Positions 45,786-57,803 of a DNA stretch of 64,000 nucleotides are shown in pieces (the first letter of the stretch is position 1; each line of letters begins with the position of its first letter). A program made the position numbers and the translations under genes. The stretch is from assembly GCA_035772785.1 (NCBI GenBank), contig JAOCPU010000046.1, positions 186,001 through 250,000 on the forward strand, written 5' to 3'. The notes under the pieces were generated by a model. That model searched no databases. It was not told the DNA's origin and saw only the letters and a program-made list of their open reading frames with translations. The DNA is from Phlebiopsis flavidoalba (Eukaryota > Basidiomycota > Agaricomycetes > Polyporales > Phanerochaetaceae).

Positions 45786-47623
45786 ATGATGACCGGCACA
45801 GTGCCACCGCAAGCACCGCGGAATCACCAGTCACCTCCACGCACCGTTTCTTCCCCAGCATCTATCCTTTCAATACCTCCGAGGTGCGCATTGTCCTCAT
45901 CTTGGACAGGCAGCCTCCCATTCATTCGTGCAAAAGCTACCACACTGTTGACCCCGAGGACGCGCCCGATGGTTCAGGGCTTGTGTCACCTCCTGGGACA
46001 GAAGATAGTCATGAGGTCGTGAGTCCGACAGGGCACACACACTTCACGAGAACACAGGGTGCAGTCTTCATGTATGCAGTCAATGCCGATGATTCAGATA
46101 CCAGCTCGTCTACCACAATACGGGTAAAACCGTAGTTCATATGAATCATCGGCGGAGCCGAGACTGGTGCCAAACCGGAGGACGGATGAATTATTATGGT
46201 GAGTGAGCAAACATCACGTCGAGAGGTAGCGTCATCCGATGCAGACGATACATGATTAGCGAACAAGACTCTTCTACCTCATCTCGAAATTCGACTATGC
46301 TTGGTCGCATGTTGGCACTTCCATTAAATTCAGGCTTGATCGGACGAAAGGATCGAAGGCAAACGCAGCATCTGAGAACCACGTCACTTGACTCAACTCA
46401 CGGGCCTGTTGCACTCGCGTCTAGTGTCATCATCGAACAACAAGAACTTTCAGTGCCGCAGAACATCTCCACTACTTTTAGCACAAACAACGTCGGTTGA
46501 AGATCAGTGAGCATATCTCTACCACGTCCTGAACAAAGTAGGCTTAGTGACTGTACATCCAGCGACTATCTTAGTTTTGACTTCTCCCAGGCGTCTTTCA
46601 ACTCGATGTTACTTCTTCCACCGGAGGTGGCGGAGAATAGAGACCCACTCTATCGAATTTCAATTGAGATGAACTGCTTCAGGCCTGGGTCATACATTAC
46701 TATCCTGAAAACGGGGTCGTTCTGAAGAAGGGCCATATGTTGGAGAGTTCGAGTAAGTCCTGTCAAACGCGGCGACCTTTCGACACTCACTACTGCTTGC
46801 AAGGATGAGTCATGACCCTGATGTTCCAGACAGACTGGTGATCGGGTCCACTGCTGCACTTTTCTCTCAAGTCATCATGTGGAAAGACTTCGTAAGTACT
46901 CAGAGATGTCCTGCAATCACTGCGTTCCCGCCAGGAGTATCAATGAGCCCGATAGGCCAAGTACGTGGACGTATTGATATGTGAAGGATCCGGATTCCGC
47001 TAGGTCCAGCTATGTCAAGATAGACGCCCTCGACCAATCAAGAGGGCGGGTTGCTAGATTCTATATACCAGCTCGCCTTGACCTAGCTGAACCCCCCCTT
47101 CGTGTAGCCTCACGCGAGCTGATTAACAGCGAGCTACATGAGGCTCGTGTAGCGGCCACGGGAACGCAGTGAATGTGCTCAGATGAATACCCATCGTAGC
47201 AGAATAACCGCTCGAAGGGCTTTCGATGGTTCTTCGACGGCGTAATCCTCGATTGGAGCCGAACTTCTTCTTGGCCAGAGGATCCTTGTCATCGGGTACG
47301 TCTATCTTCCTCTCTTGAAGCCAGTCCGTGTATGACGACCACATCAGTGTACCGCATCAATTAAACATTCGAACAATGATCATGTTACCTTGGGAGACAT
47401 CGCGGTTCTGCATCCGGCCGACCCCATGGAAGCACGAAGCAACACTCGCGCCATGCCCAGGCTAGGTGTTCGGCAGCATGCTTTGGAACTGCTCGACCAC
47501 ATTCTCATTACATCCTTGATCCTCCAACGAGAGCAGCTGCCTGTTGTGACCGCCCAACCTGTAAAGCGTGACAAACAGAGCAGAGTTGGTCCCGGGTTCT
47601 CGTATTTCTACTTCACCACATAA
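45786..47623 (+). CDS. DUF6593-like basidiomycete protein, tandem copy 2, frame-broken
   Basis: ATG 45786 opens MMTGTVPPQAPRNHQSPPRT, again Pro/Ser-rich. A segment with VDPEDAPDGSGLVSPPGTE follows near 45950-46010. The core reads YRISIEMNCFRPGSYITILK, GPYVGEFE, an intron from about 46753, then MSHDPDVPDRLVIGSTAALF and SQVIMWKDF. Each block lines up with copy 1 and the intron interrupts after the same EFE/KFE position. A later block has RRFYIPARLD-like residues, and the end reads LELLDHILITSLILQREQLP, with stop near 47623. Tandem duplication followed by divergence is the simplest explanation. Function unknown. Confidence 0.5.
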
Positions 47624-47706
47624 GTAGTTCCCAGGTTGTCGCATGTAAATTAGTAGTATTAAAGTAGCTTGTATACCCGCATTTTGGTGCTCGATAACTG
47701 ATGATA

Positions 47707-49536
47707 CTAAGCCGTTTCCCTCTTCCAATCTTCCTTGGCCCATTCCGGCATCTTGCTTTCGAACGTCCCCAGACTAGTCCCGTATTTGATCGCGTGCAGG
47801 AAGATGAACATCTCTTCTGCTTTTGGCTCCGGGGGCAACGACCCGCAGCATCCATCGCAGTACCGTGGGTCGTTTGTACCAGAGTACACCCCGATGTGGA
47901 CATTCGTCCCTTCGCGGTCGTAACGGGCAATCTCCGCGAGGGCCTCCTCAGGCGTGAGCTGTGACGATGCAGGGCCTAGTAGGGTGTAGGGAGGTTGGTA
48001 AGATGCAGGCTGTTCGGGATGAGCGACGCCGAGGCGCTTCCTGGCGAGGAAGACGACGTCGCGCCAGCGACTCCAGTCCTCAGTGCTGCCGGGATTGGCT
48101 TCCACATCAGTTGATGCCGGTTTCTGTGTTAACTGCGCGCCGATAGCACTTGTCGTTTTAACGGCAGAGTGTGAAGGAGCGGTCAGATCGAATGGTGCGC
48201 TAATTGTCGGCGCCGCTGGCTCTATGGCCTCATCCTCTGAGAGTTTGCTCTCGGACATGAGTTTGTTGACTTCCTCATGCTGCTATATGCATGAGACCAC
48301 TAGGCGCTCTGTGAAGTACCTTGAACGTACGAAGTGTTTGGCATCCTCATTGTACACAGGGTCATTTGCAATTGGGTGCCCCAGGTAATGAAGGTGTACG
48401 CGTATCTGATGCCCTGATAGGAGAGATGTAAGCCTTCGGCCACTGAAAAGAAACCTCGTTTGCAGCTCACCCCTTCCGGTCTGGGGTTTACATAAAACGA
48501 CGCTTGTATCCGTATCTGAAATCGTAGCGTAAGCGGATAAACTTAGTCTGTGCGGGCTGGACAGGGAACGCATGAGCCATAGTTCATGATAAGTATGAGA
48601 AGGGGTAAGAACGTACCTTGCCTTCGGGATGCACCATGTGTAAGCCGATTCGAGAATCGATATGAAGCAGTGGCCCATCACAAAAGACTTCATTGCTAGA
48701 TGGAAGATGAGGCATGGCTTTGGACACTGCAAGACAACGATGCGAACTCAGGGAATTTTCCCGAACAACGCGCAACGTATTCCTTGGTGACAGTCCCGGA
48801 AGCGAATTCTTTGGCCAGAGTGTGCGATAGTTCGAGCGTGAGCGGAAACAGCATGACACCAGACACAGCCATGTCAATGCGATGGATACCTACGAAGAGA
48901 TGTTACGGAAGTTGCATGTGACGACGAACAAAACAGACCGATTACCATACACCTTGCGATATCCGTATTCGTTCTTGAGGATTTCAATTACGGAATTGCG
49001 TTGAAATCGGCCCGTTCGATGCGTCGGCTGATGGTTATGTGAGCACTAGACCTGCACCAAGAGTAGACGGTTCTTACGATACCCGCAGGCTTCTCAACAA
49101 CAAGAAGACCGTTCTGGGTGTCATGGTACAAGACTTTGATACGTTTCGCGGTCACTGGAGGCTCATGATAATGAAAAACCTGACTAATGAAGTGGTCAGT
49201 ACGAGTAGGAAGTATAACTACTAGATATGCACTCTATTCGATCGTCTGTTGCCATGATATGAGTGTGTGCCACAACATTTCCGTTAACCGTTATCATGCC
49301 AGTTTCCAAAGCGTATCGCTATACTTTCCCAGTCATTAGTATGTTTGCGCAAGATTCGAGCAACGTTCGCGCACATAATATTCTGGCGTTCGATACTTAA
49401 ATTCCGAGTCCAAAACCTCGAGTATCGTCCTTCCATACCATTGACGTTTCGCGAAGCCTACGTAGTTATGCCAGTAGGGTTTTATTCGCCTGAAGCCACC
49501 AACTGTGGTGATGGTCGATCGTAGGTCACCAGCCAT
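47707..49536 (-). CDS. RluA-family pseudouridine synthase (Rib2/Pus9 type), divergent copy A
   Basis: This family converts uridine 32 in tRNA to pseudouridine. The start ATG 49536 gives [15 protein letters not shown] then [20 protein letters not shown]. Next come [12 protein letters not shown] (S4-like part), [44 protein letters not shown] and the catalytic motif region [14 protein letters not shown], which keeps the R-I-D triad. It continues with [37 protein letters not shown] and [21 protein letters not shown] long intact C-terminal exon (48258-47707) has [15 protein letters not shown], a CDGC pair and [17 protein letters not shown]. The TSG of the family motif is VSG here. An in-frame, paralogue-like extension lies upstream of the ATG (LYNFIKEGLQGHL), so the true start may be earlier. 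Confidence 0.85.
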
Positions 49537-50168
49537 GCTTCTTGTCGTCGGTGTACATTTTAAGTGCCCTTGCAGACCCTCTTTAATGAAGTTATAGAGT
49601 CCACGTTGGAACTGTCGTTCTTGAGAAAGAGCAAGAGGCGCGTTTTGCTCGTATAGCTTTCTCCTCGTCTCCCTTGGAGAAGTTGACTTGGCTACACGTC
49701 GCCACAGAGAGAGGAGGGCCGCATCTGTGAAAGCTTTCGAGTTAATTGCTTAGGATATTAGCGGTGAGACCCGTGTGCCAGGCTCAGCCGCGAAGTATAT
49801 GGGAGGTATAGAGGCCGGGCAGGTCGGAAATCGAGAGCGCGGCAAGGAGAACCTCACACGCGCCTAGACTAGATAGGGGATTTACTTCATCTAAGCGCTA
49901 AGGTTTGCACTTTTAATTGCGACCTCCACCATTCCGGTCTACGTTTACACCGATACTCAGACGGCCAATCACTTTTCTCAACATTTCTCACATTAGACGA
50001 ACCACCTTTAACATCCTGGACTCAATTTGGCCTCGTCTGTCGGCCGCGCGAAGGGCAGCTAGGAGAGAAGAGTATCCACTCATCGACGTTCCTTTCGCGA
50101 ATCAATTTAAACACGTCCTCTACAACTTTACCTATCAGACCCTTACAGGTCTCAAGCGCGATAAAAAT
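49537..50168. promoter_or_regulatory. Shared upstream region of the head-to-head pseudouridine synthase pair
   Basis: The 632 bp lie between the two opposed ATG codons. Both sides carry open, mutually similar upstream extensions (RGLYNFI on the A side, HVLYNFT on the B side). The non-coding core may therefore be only about 49745-49915. On the B side the extension is Arg-rich with few acidic residues, like a mitochondrial presequence. Confidence 0.5.
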
Positions 50169-52413
50169 ATGGCTCGACCCATTGCTCAAGCCGTCTCGGC
50201 TGTCCCCAAGATAGAGGTGACCATAACCAAGACGGGTCTGAGAAAGATCTCTCCGTATTGGTATAACTACACTACGATGGCGAAAGGACGTTGGCTTGGT
50301 CGGGAGATATTGGAGATCGTCTCTACCGAATTTAGAGATCGTAGTATGGAATATTACGTGCGTACCGAACTTGTACAAACTTTGGCCTGTCGCTGACGAA
50401 CCGTCTTGAAGGACAGAGATATGCGCTCGAATCCGGCGTGACAACAATAAATGGCGAGGTCGCAAAGCCAGATAGGATTGTAAAAAACGGAGATAGGATC
50501 GAGTACGAGTCTGTTTGTCAGTTCTTACCCCTCATTCTAATGTGATGTTACAGAAATGTGGTCCATCGTCATGAACCACCTATCGCCGCCACACCTGTCA
50601 GGGTAATACACCACGACAAAGAGAGAGAGTTTATAGTTGTGGATAAACCCGGAGGGATGGTATGTCTTGCGGAAGATTTTACGTCATGTAAGCTGAACCG
50701 AGAAATCTCTACCCAGCCGGTCCATGCAGTCGGGAGATACTACCACCAAACCCTCATCCAAATCCTGAAGTCGGACTTCGGATTTGACAAGCTATATGGT
50801 ATGCATACATGAGATCGTGTCATGTAGAGATTGCTCATGATTGTTATCAAAGCCGTAAATCGCATCGACCGCCCCACATCCGGGCTCTTGATCATCCCAC
50901 TCTCACCGAAGCTAGCACACACTCTGGCGTCCGAATTTATTTCTGGAAAAGTTCAAAAAGAATATGTCGCTCGATGCATCGGAGAATTTCCTGAGTATGA
51001 CCTTTCCCAAGTGCGCCATTCATTTTCTAACGCGTAGTTTAAAGGGAAGAGGTCACCTGTGAGGAGCCTCTTTTGACGGTGGATCGTCAAATGGGCTTGA
51101 ATATCGTCCATCCGGAAGGCAAGGTGTGTTCACACGTAGATTCAACTCATTAGTGGTTAATGTTTTCCATAAAGCATGCGAAGACGATATTCCAACGACT
51201 GCACTACGACCCAGAGACGGACACCAGTGTCCTTCGCTGTAAACCAGTGACTGGAAGATGTAAGTCCAGAGTCTCCGCGACAACATCATGGTCTGATGAT
51301 ACACGTAGCCCATCAAATCAGAGTGCATCTGCAATACCTTGGGCATCCGATAGCCAATGACCCGATATATAGTTCCGTTAAGATATGGGTACGTGCCCTA
51401 CGAGTCGTACTATGCAACATGCTTACACAAGCGGATCAGGGTGAGAAGTTGGGCAAAGGTGGCGTGGATGTCGATCCGAGCGAAGAGCGTGCTGCTCCTG
51501 CCCCACCACCGGACTTTGATTTCGGCGAGGGGGAAAACCCGGAATCTTTATATCCGACAAGAAATTGCCGCTTCTCCAAGCCGTGCGGTCTGAGGACTCA
51601 CACACCAAACGGCGTAAGCTCTGAAGAGAAAATCAAATTACTCCCACGTGAGACGGGTCACGACATTGGTATGGGATCTCCGGTACCTTTGTCCAACGAG
51701 GTCGTGCAAGCTATCACTGCGCTGAGGAACCAGAAGGTATATATATCCCCTACACGCGGTACGAACAATGACTAAAAGGTCGTCGTAGGACAAGGACGAG
51801 GACTGGGGTCGCTGGCGAGATGTCGTCTTCCGTACTAAAGCGAAACTCACACCTGTGTTCAGCAAACCACCTCCGTTGCCTCCTCAAAATAGGCGGGGAA
51901 GCGAGGCGGACCCGTTGTCCCTGAAGTGCCTACCACGGAAGAGGCAGCTCAAGCTACAGAGACGATCGACAGCGAATCTGTTCCCCCGACCGCCGAGCTC
52001 ATCCAGCCCGAGGCTGACGTCGTAGGAGCAGGTGGTCCTCTTGAAGCGCTTCATTCCGACAAGTCTTCGGTAGACGTTGTCTCGTCCCTGACTCTGAGTC
52101 ATCCGAATCGTCCGAACCATTGGCGCCACCCCAGCTCTCGACGGACGAAGTACTTGACAAAGTTGAAGAGTACACCGCGAACGAGGCCAAAGTCGAGATC
52201 GAGACGTTCCCCCGGTACCGACCCAACCAAAACACTGCCCAGAGTGTTATGTGCGCTCTACCCAGACTACCAACCGCCGGAGAAAATTGTACATTTTCCT
52301 ACATGCGCTACGATACACGACCAGCCTCGGATGCTTTGAAACGGAGATGCCTGTATGGGCTGCAAAAGGGTTTTACGTGGGAACGAGATTCAACGGTCGT
52401 AGATCGGGGTTAG
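50169..52413 (+). CDS. PUS9: RluA-family pseudouridine synthase (Rib2/Pus9 type), copy B
   Basis: ATG 50169 ([12 protein letters not shown]) leads to [30 protein letters not shown], an intron, [40 protein letters not shown] and FIVVDKPGG. Then come [20 protein letters not shown] and the catalytic segment [12 protein letters not shown] with the nucleophilic Asp. [56 protein letters not shown] and [20 protein letters not shown] follow. At least seven short introns fall where copy A has them. The C-terminal part has GRWRDVVF, a CPEC-like pair (about 52250) and [20 protein letters not shown]. An Arg-rich open extension from about 49917 could be a mitochondrial targeting peptide, which would fit yeast Pus9, but its only start is a TTG. 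The C-terminal 400 bases change frame several times. Confidence 0.88.
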
Positions 52414-52946
52414 TCACCGGAATTAACGTTGAGTTGAACCATAGCCGCCTATCTCATACAGAGCTGGCTCGTCACCACTCTCATACCTTTCCCAGCCGCA
52501 TCCAGTCATCATCCAGTGCACCGACCCGAAATCCATACCGTTCACACCCAAACATGGTCTTTACATTAGAATCCCCGATGCTACCGCCAATGCGTATCGG
52601 GAACTTTACTAGCTGATGTCTTGAGTTTGAACAATTTCCAGCGCGTGATTTCACAGCGGTGCGAACGCGTCCTATCCTAACGTGGGAAATCGCACGGATG
52701 AGCGGCAGCGCTCTAAGACTTTTGTCAAGGCGGCGGCGTCTATTACTATGGGCGCATCAATATTTCAATGCTGACATACGCTGACGAGCGTGCGCGCTGG
52801 CCGCCGGACGGTGGACTGTGAGATACAGGAGGTACGCTTGAAAGCGAGCGCAGCATTATTCAGTCGCCACCAAGATACTCATGGAATCTGACCCTACCGC
52901 GCAGACTTGGTTGCGCTCGCTGACGAAAGGGATGTTGATCCAGGAG
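52414..52946. other. Intergenic
   Basis: A frame to 52616 continues past the proposed stop of copy B but shows no motif. The rest is the upstream region of the NmrA-like gene. Confidence 0.5.
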
Positions 52947-52953
52947 TATAAAG
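52947..52953 (+). promoter_or_regulatory. TATA box for the NmrA-like gene
   Basis: TATAAAG lies about 100 bp before ATG 53053 and is followed by a CT-rich leader with ACACATC-type words (52985-53045). Confidence 0.6.
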
Positions 52954-53052
52954 GTTGGTGGGGCAGGTCTAGGAGAGGCATCCACCACTATTCCTCTCCT
53001 CTACACATCTCTCATAACCCCCCACACATCCCATCCCATACCTTCTATAGTC

Positions 53053-54564
53053 ATGTTCTTCAATAAGAAGCACGACAGCATCAAGGTTACTGGCAAGCCT
53101 TCCTCGGGAAAGACGCCTGTTCTTTTTCTTGGTGCAACAGGCAAATGTCTTGGGAATGATTTTGTCGTAACCGAATAAACTAATTTGGGGCGTGATCTTT
53201 AGGATACCTCGGCGGGTCTGTACTTGCCCAACTTCTGGAGCATCCCTCAACCAAGTCTCTGGAAATTACCGCACTTGTGCGCGGATCAGGCAAAGGCTAC
53301 CAAGCTCGAGGCATTTGGAATCAAAACCGCCATTGGAACCATCCAAGACCTCCAGCTCCTTGAGGGGACCTCGCCTCACAAAATCCCCACATTGTGTTCT
53401 CAATTGTGAGTAGCTCAACCAAATATCACCAGATATGCTTCTGAACCGCTTCCGAAGATCAACGCAGACGATGAACCCCACATGAAAGCCATTCTGCGGG
53501 GGGCTCAAGAGGCGTCATGTATCCGGCTCAACCCTATTCTGATCCACACTGTGAGTTGCTTATTGTCGCTCACTCATGTACGCGATTTGATATGTCCCAA
53601 TGTCAGTCTGGCACCGGTGTATTCATCAGCCAGGCGAACGGCATGTGCGCGTCAATGGATGTATACGACGACAGCAAGCCGGAACATTTTGAAGCACGTT
53701 CCGCATGAGGCTTTGCACCGATCAGTTGACGAGCTCGTTGTGGCAGCTGACAAAGACGGGTGGGTCTTCGTATGAAGACCTGCGTACATAGCATAAAGCT
53801 GATAGCGGATCTCTTCTAGGATACGCTAAGGACGTATATCATCCTTCCGAGCACAATCTACGGTACCCCTCGAACGCACATTGACGAAGGCTGGGCTCCA
53901 GCATACGTCTTCTATTCAGATTCCGGCCCTCACTAAAGCCTCCATTGGTCGTGGTCACGGGGCGGAATTGTTGGCAAGGGCGCTGCATTGTGGAACCACA
54001 TTAGCAATGACGATAGTAAGTTCTATGATTCCAAAAAGAAACGGACGGGAGATCCGACTTACGCACCTGTACCTGTAGCTGCCGAACTGTTTATGGTTCT
54101 CTTCACCTGCCGTTTTCTAAGCCTGGTAAACACCGTGCCACATGGTGCGCGAAGGCAGCACGTTCATCGGCCGAGAACGGCACCTACTCATGGTATGACA
54201 TCGGCAAGGAAGCCTCGCACGCGTTTTATATGAGAAGGGTCTCGGCCAGAGCCCTGAGCCCACCACCTTCACCCCGGAGGAGCTCGAGAAGTATTTCGGT
54301 TCCGAGGTCCGCCTAGCTTTCCCCTGCTTCATCACTTTGGAGCTGACTGTAATTATCCATAGTTTGTCGGCAATCTTATTGCGGGCAGCAACTGCGTCGG
54401 TATCGCGAACCGCTCCCCGGGATCTCGGTCTTGTGACGGCTAAGCACACGAAGGAACATCTGCTTGCAATAGTGATTCGAGCTGAAGGTACTGAGGTGGA
54501 GGCCTGCGATGAAGCAATAATTACTGAGCCATTGTTATATCCAGGATACCAACTTTTGCCATAG
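53053..54564 (+). CDS. NmrA-like NAD(P)-binding Rossmann protein, frame-broken
   Basis: ATG 53053 opens MFFNKKHDSIKVTGK. Then TPVLFLGATGGYLGGSVLAQ gives the glycine-rich nucleotide loop, split by an intron of about 60 bp ending near 53202. It continues LLEHPSTKSLEITALVRG, FGIKTAIGTIQDL, DDEPHMKAILRGAQE, PILIHT then SGTGVFIS, LHRSVDELVVAADKDG, STIYGTPRTHIDEGWAPA, GIVGKGAALW and EGSTFIGRE. The end reads SPEPTTFTPEELEKYFGSE, GSNCVGIANRS and TKEHLL. This order matches a widespread fungal family of atypical short-chain dehydrogenases annotated as NAD(P)-binding or NmrA-like proteins, about 340-360 residues. Whether it is an enzyme or a redox sensor cannot be told. Frame changes are frequent. Stop at 54564 is tentative. 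Confidence 0.85.
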
Positions 54565-57500
54565 TATTCAAATTTACGTAGGCGTGTTGCATCTCGAATA
54601 GTCTTGGAATTAATCAGTCATACATGTTTACGTTAATAATCGTCTTGAGATTGAAGCCCAGCAAATGCCCCTCCCTCTAGATTACTATATATTTCGAGGA
54701 TTATCTCTCTAATTCAACTGTGAAAGCATCCTTCGTGTCGTCAGCAAGCTCAGTGTTACTTGATCTATTATAATGATGTGGCATAACTCTTGACCTTATG
54801 CCCTCACGAAACCTAACCGAAGCAGAGAAGAAGAGATCTCTACACGCACACGATTCATTCTGCTCTGTCATTACTAAAACTTCCCTTTTTGTCTTTTTCC
54901 TCTTTCCGTCCTTCTGACCCTGTAGGAGGACTTATGCTCGAAAACCATAATCTGATCAAAGGAACCCTGATCGATCCCTCTTTCAACCGTCAACTCTTGC
55001 TCCCTTCGATTACTGGTAGGTGGGTAGATCGTTGCGGCATGTGACTTGCTAGTGCTGGAACCGAGACCTGTGCAGCATCTTGGTCCGAAGGAAATATCAG
55101 CTCATTACTTTCGTTATTTCATGCTGTGCGCAAGAAGATAGCCACACCTTATATACAAGGCCCTCCCCGTCCGTACTTTATCCTCCGGACTTTCCAGGAA
55201 AATTGTGCTATTTATCAGACGTCCCAACATCATCATTCGCAGACATGACTAGCCGGCAAGAGTTCGCAGCGGACAGGTTACCAGTTTTTTATTATTTTTT
55301 TTTTTCTTGTAGGTAAAAAAAACTATTATAGAATTCCATACACTCCGAAATGGACTGACATTACCACTTGATGGCCTTGATTGACAGAGATCGTCTGATG
55401 GTTTCGACACCCGCAATGACGATATCTCCTCCAATCACTTCGCGCCTTTCCACTCACAATCTTATTTAATTCCACAGTAATAATAGAGGAGTGGGACCGT
55501 GAGGTGTAATTTCACCAAACACAAAGGGTCAGAGACCACCTTGTCGCACCGACTAGTGTTCCGTCCTACCAAGCTAGCCACCTTCCGCCCAACAAATTGT
55601 TGACGCCCAGCCAGGAATCTGTCAGATGCTAAATTACACGCATTGTTTCTGACGACAACCAAGATACGGCTAAAGAAGGCCAGAGGAAGTCACTCGGCAA
55701 TCGGAGAGAGATCTAGGTTAAAGCAAGCAAGGAAACGCGTTTGGGTCCTGCTGAATGAATTGTAATACTGCGTGACCCATCCTGGGTGTTGATCCAACAA
55801 ATGCCGAGAAATCAAGACTTGAGCTCCACGGCTACGTCAACGGGGTCAAAATCACACATCCGATCACGATAATTGACACTTAGCTGGAGGTAGATGTGGC
55901 GAATACCGGTGAAGGAGATGTGCCATTGATGACTCAGTTGCTTATACGGGGTTTGTGTGCCTGACCTCAATAGCATAAACCACCGCCGCAATTGATATAC
56001 TTGATGTTTGCCGTCGCGATAGACGCTTTACGTGCAGCTCGCTATGCATGCCATAGGACAGACTGCGGTTACCCTGTACAGACGCACTCCACTCGTTAGT
56101 GCTGAAATGACTGAACCACCCGTGAGATGCGATGTCTACCGGAAGAATGTGATAGCGCGCTCCCCAGCAAAGCCACTGCATAGCCTGAGACATTGAGTTG
56201 ACAATGTCCCTGAATGCCTATGTGGCGTAGTTTCGACGGGGCGGGGGGGGGGCACGACCCTTTACGAGATGTAAATCGGGAGTGCGAATGTTGTCGCTGG
56301 CGGCTGGGTTATTTGATTCTTCTATCTTTGCACGTCTTAAGCTCCTAAGTTCTATGAGTTTTCTTAGGCATAGCGCGACCAATACAAAAAACGCACTCAC
56401 GCATCAATCGAGCCTCGAAATGACGGGTCAGGCGCAAAGTTTGTCGGGAACTCGGGGTTATTCTTTGCGGGCCGATTCGATGGTAGTAAAGGACCCACGC
56501 CGCCCCCCTCATCGTGACACTGGCACTCATGGTGGTGGTCGTGAGCTCTCTACTTCCGAGTACGTGCACGTCGCGATGCAGATGTGTTTAACTGGGTCCC
56601 GAATGTATAGGATTAAGGGAATTGAGTATGAGCCACGGCCGAAAGTCTCGCGCGTATCCAATCAATTTGCATAACCTGCGAGAGTTGATGACCATTGATC
56701 ATACGATAAGAAGAACAGGAGATTACATGATATTGGTACGAACTACACTGCAGGTCCGTAGAACATTAATAAAAAAAGTGGTCGAAGTCCAAATGGTAAG
56801 CATAGCGGATGAGTCTCACGGATACCACATCACACATATGGCAGTTTTACCGCGACGAAGGGAAACCCCCCCGAGTGTGGAATACCTAAGTACAGCAGGA
56901 ACATCGTTGAGAGCGTACCCGCGGTCCTCCCAAACTTAATGTTGCCGAGGTTCGACACCGCCCATCCCCTGCCACGGGACCGCTCGCCATCATCTTGTCC
57001 GCGCTGGAAGCAAGGCTGGAGATCAGAACATGGTCGAGAGACGTTCCTCGCCAAGCTCGGTCTCGGAGACTTCGATCGTGAGCTCTTCCTCCTGACGGGT
57101 GTGGCCAGGCATGTTTCATCGTCGCGATGTATTTTTTTGTTCGTACTTCCCGCCCGTCGAGCACTAGTCGCGACGACGGTCAGGTCAACAGTAAGAGCTT
57201 GGAGAGGATGACGCATCACGTACCCGGTATAATGGTCATTCGCCCACGGGGCCTTGAACCGGGTTCCAGCTCAGCTCAACTCTGCAGAGCTTCCACACCA
57301 TCTCAGCAATGCGGTCCCGCTAGGAACAGTGAGAACAGTGTCTTTGGATACATAGCGGGTACAACGCACACTGCCCGGGCTTGACCGCCACTCGACGGAC
57401 TTTTTTCAGTTTTTCGCACTTGCGTCCCGATAGTGATCTTCCCAACCACAGCATTGGCCGATCAACCTGAGAATTATCTTGTTCAGCGTCGGACCATAGC

Positions 57501-57803
57501 GAGAAATGAAGAGTATAGGCTTACGCAGTCGTCGCTACTACGGGCCCGTCGTGGGGCTGGCACCCCTGCGGATTGTTTTGTGCCTTTTTTTGTGACTGGC
57601 GCTGTGCGCCTTGAATGGGTTCGTGTGGATCGGTGAAATCTGGTACGCCAGGGCGGTGTTCCATCGTACGGGTTGTTCGCCGGCAGAACAATCACGGTAT
57701 TCTGTGCCCCAGGTTGTGGCGTAATTTCGGAACGTGATAGCATTGCCAAATCTACGGTGCAATGTATCAATATGTGTATTTTTGCGAGCAAAATCGGACA
57801 ACA
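54565..57803. other. 3.2 kb without a recognised gene
   Basis: A TATA-like element near 55149 precedes ATG 55244 (MTSRQEFAADR), which meets a possible donor and a T-rich acceptor at about 55275-55313; the continuation is not recognised. Frames at 56282-56674 (+) and 56830-57219 (-) have no motif. A run of 10 G lies at 56243-56252. The interval 57490-57800 may hold the 3' end of the Met/Pro/Gln-rich gene. Confidence 0.4.

Noticed and set aside
56243..56252. Second G run with surroundings like 41836-41850
   Set aside because: Similarity is limited to the homopolymer and a few bases; not enough for a repeat family.
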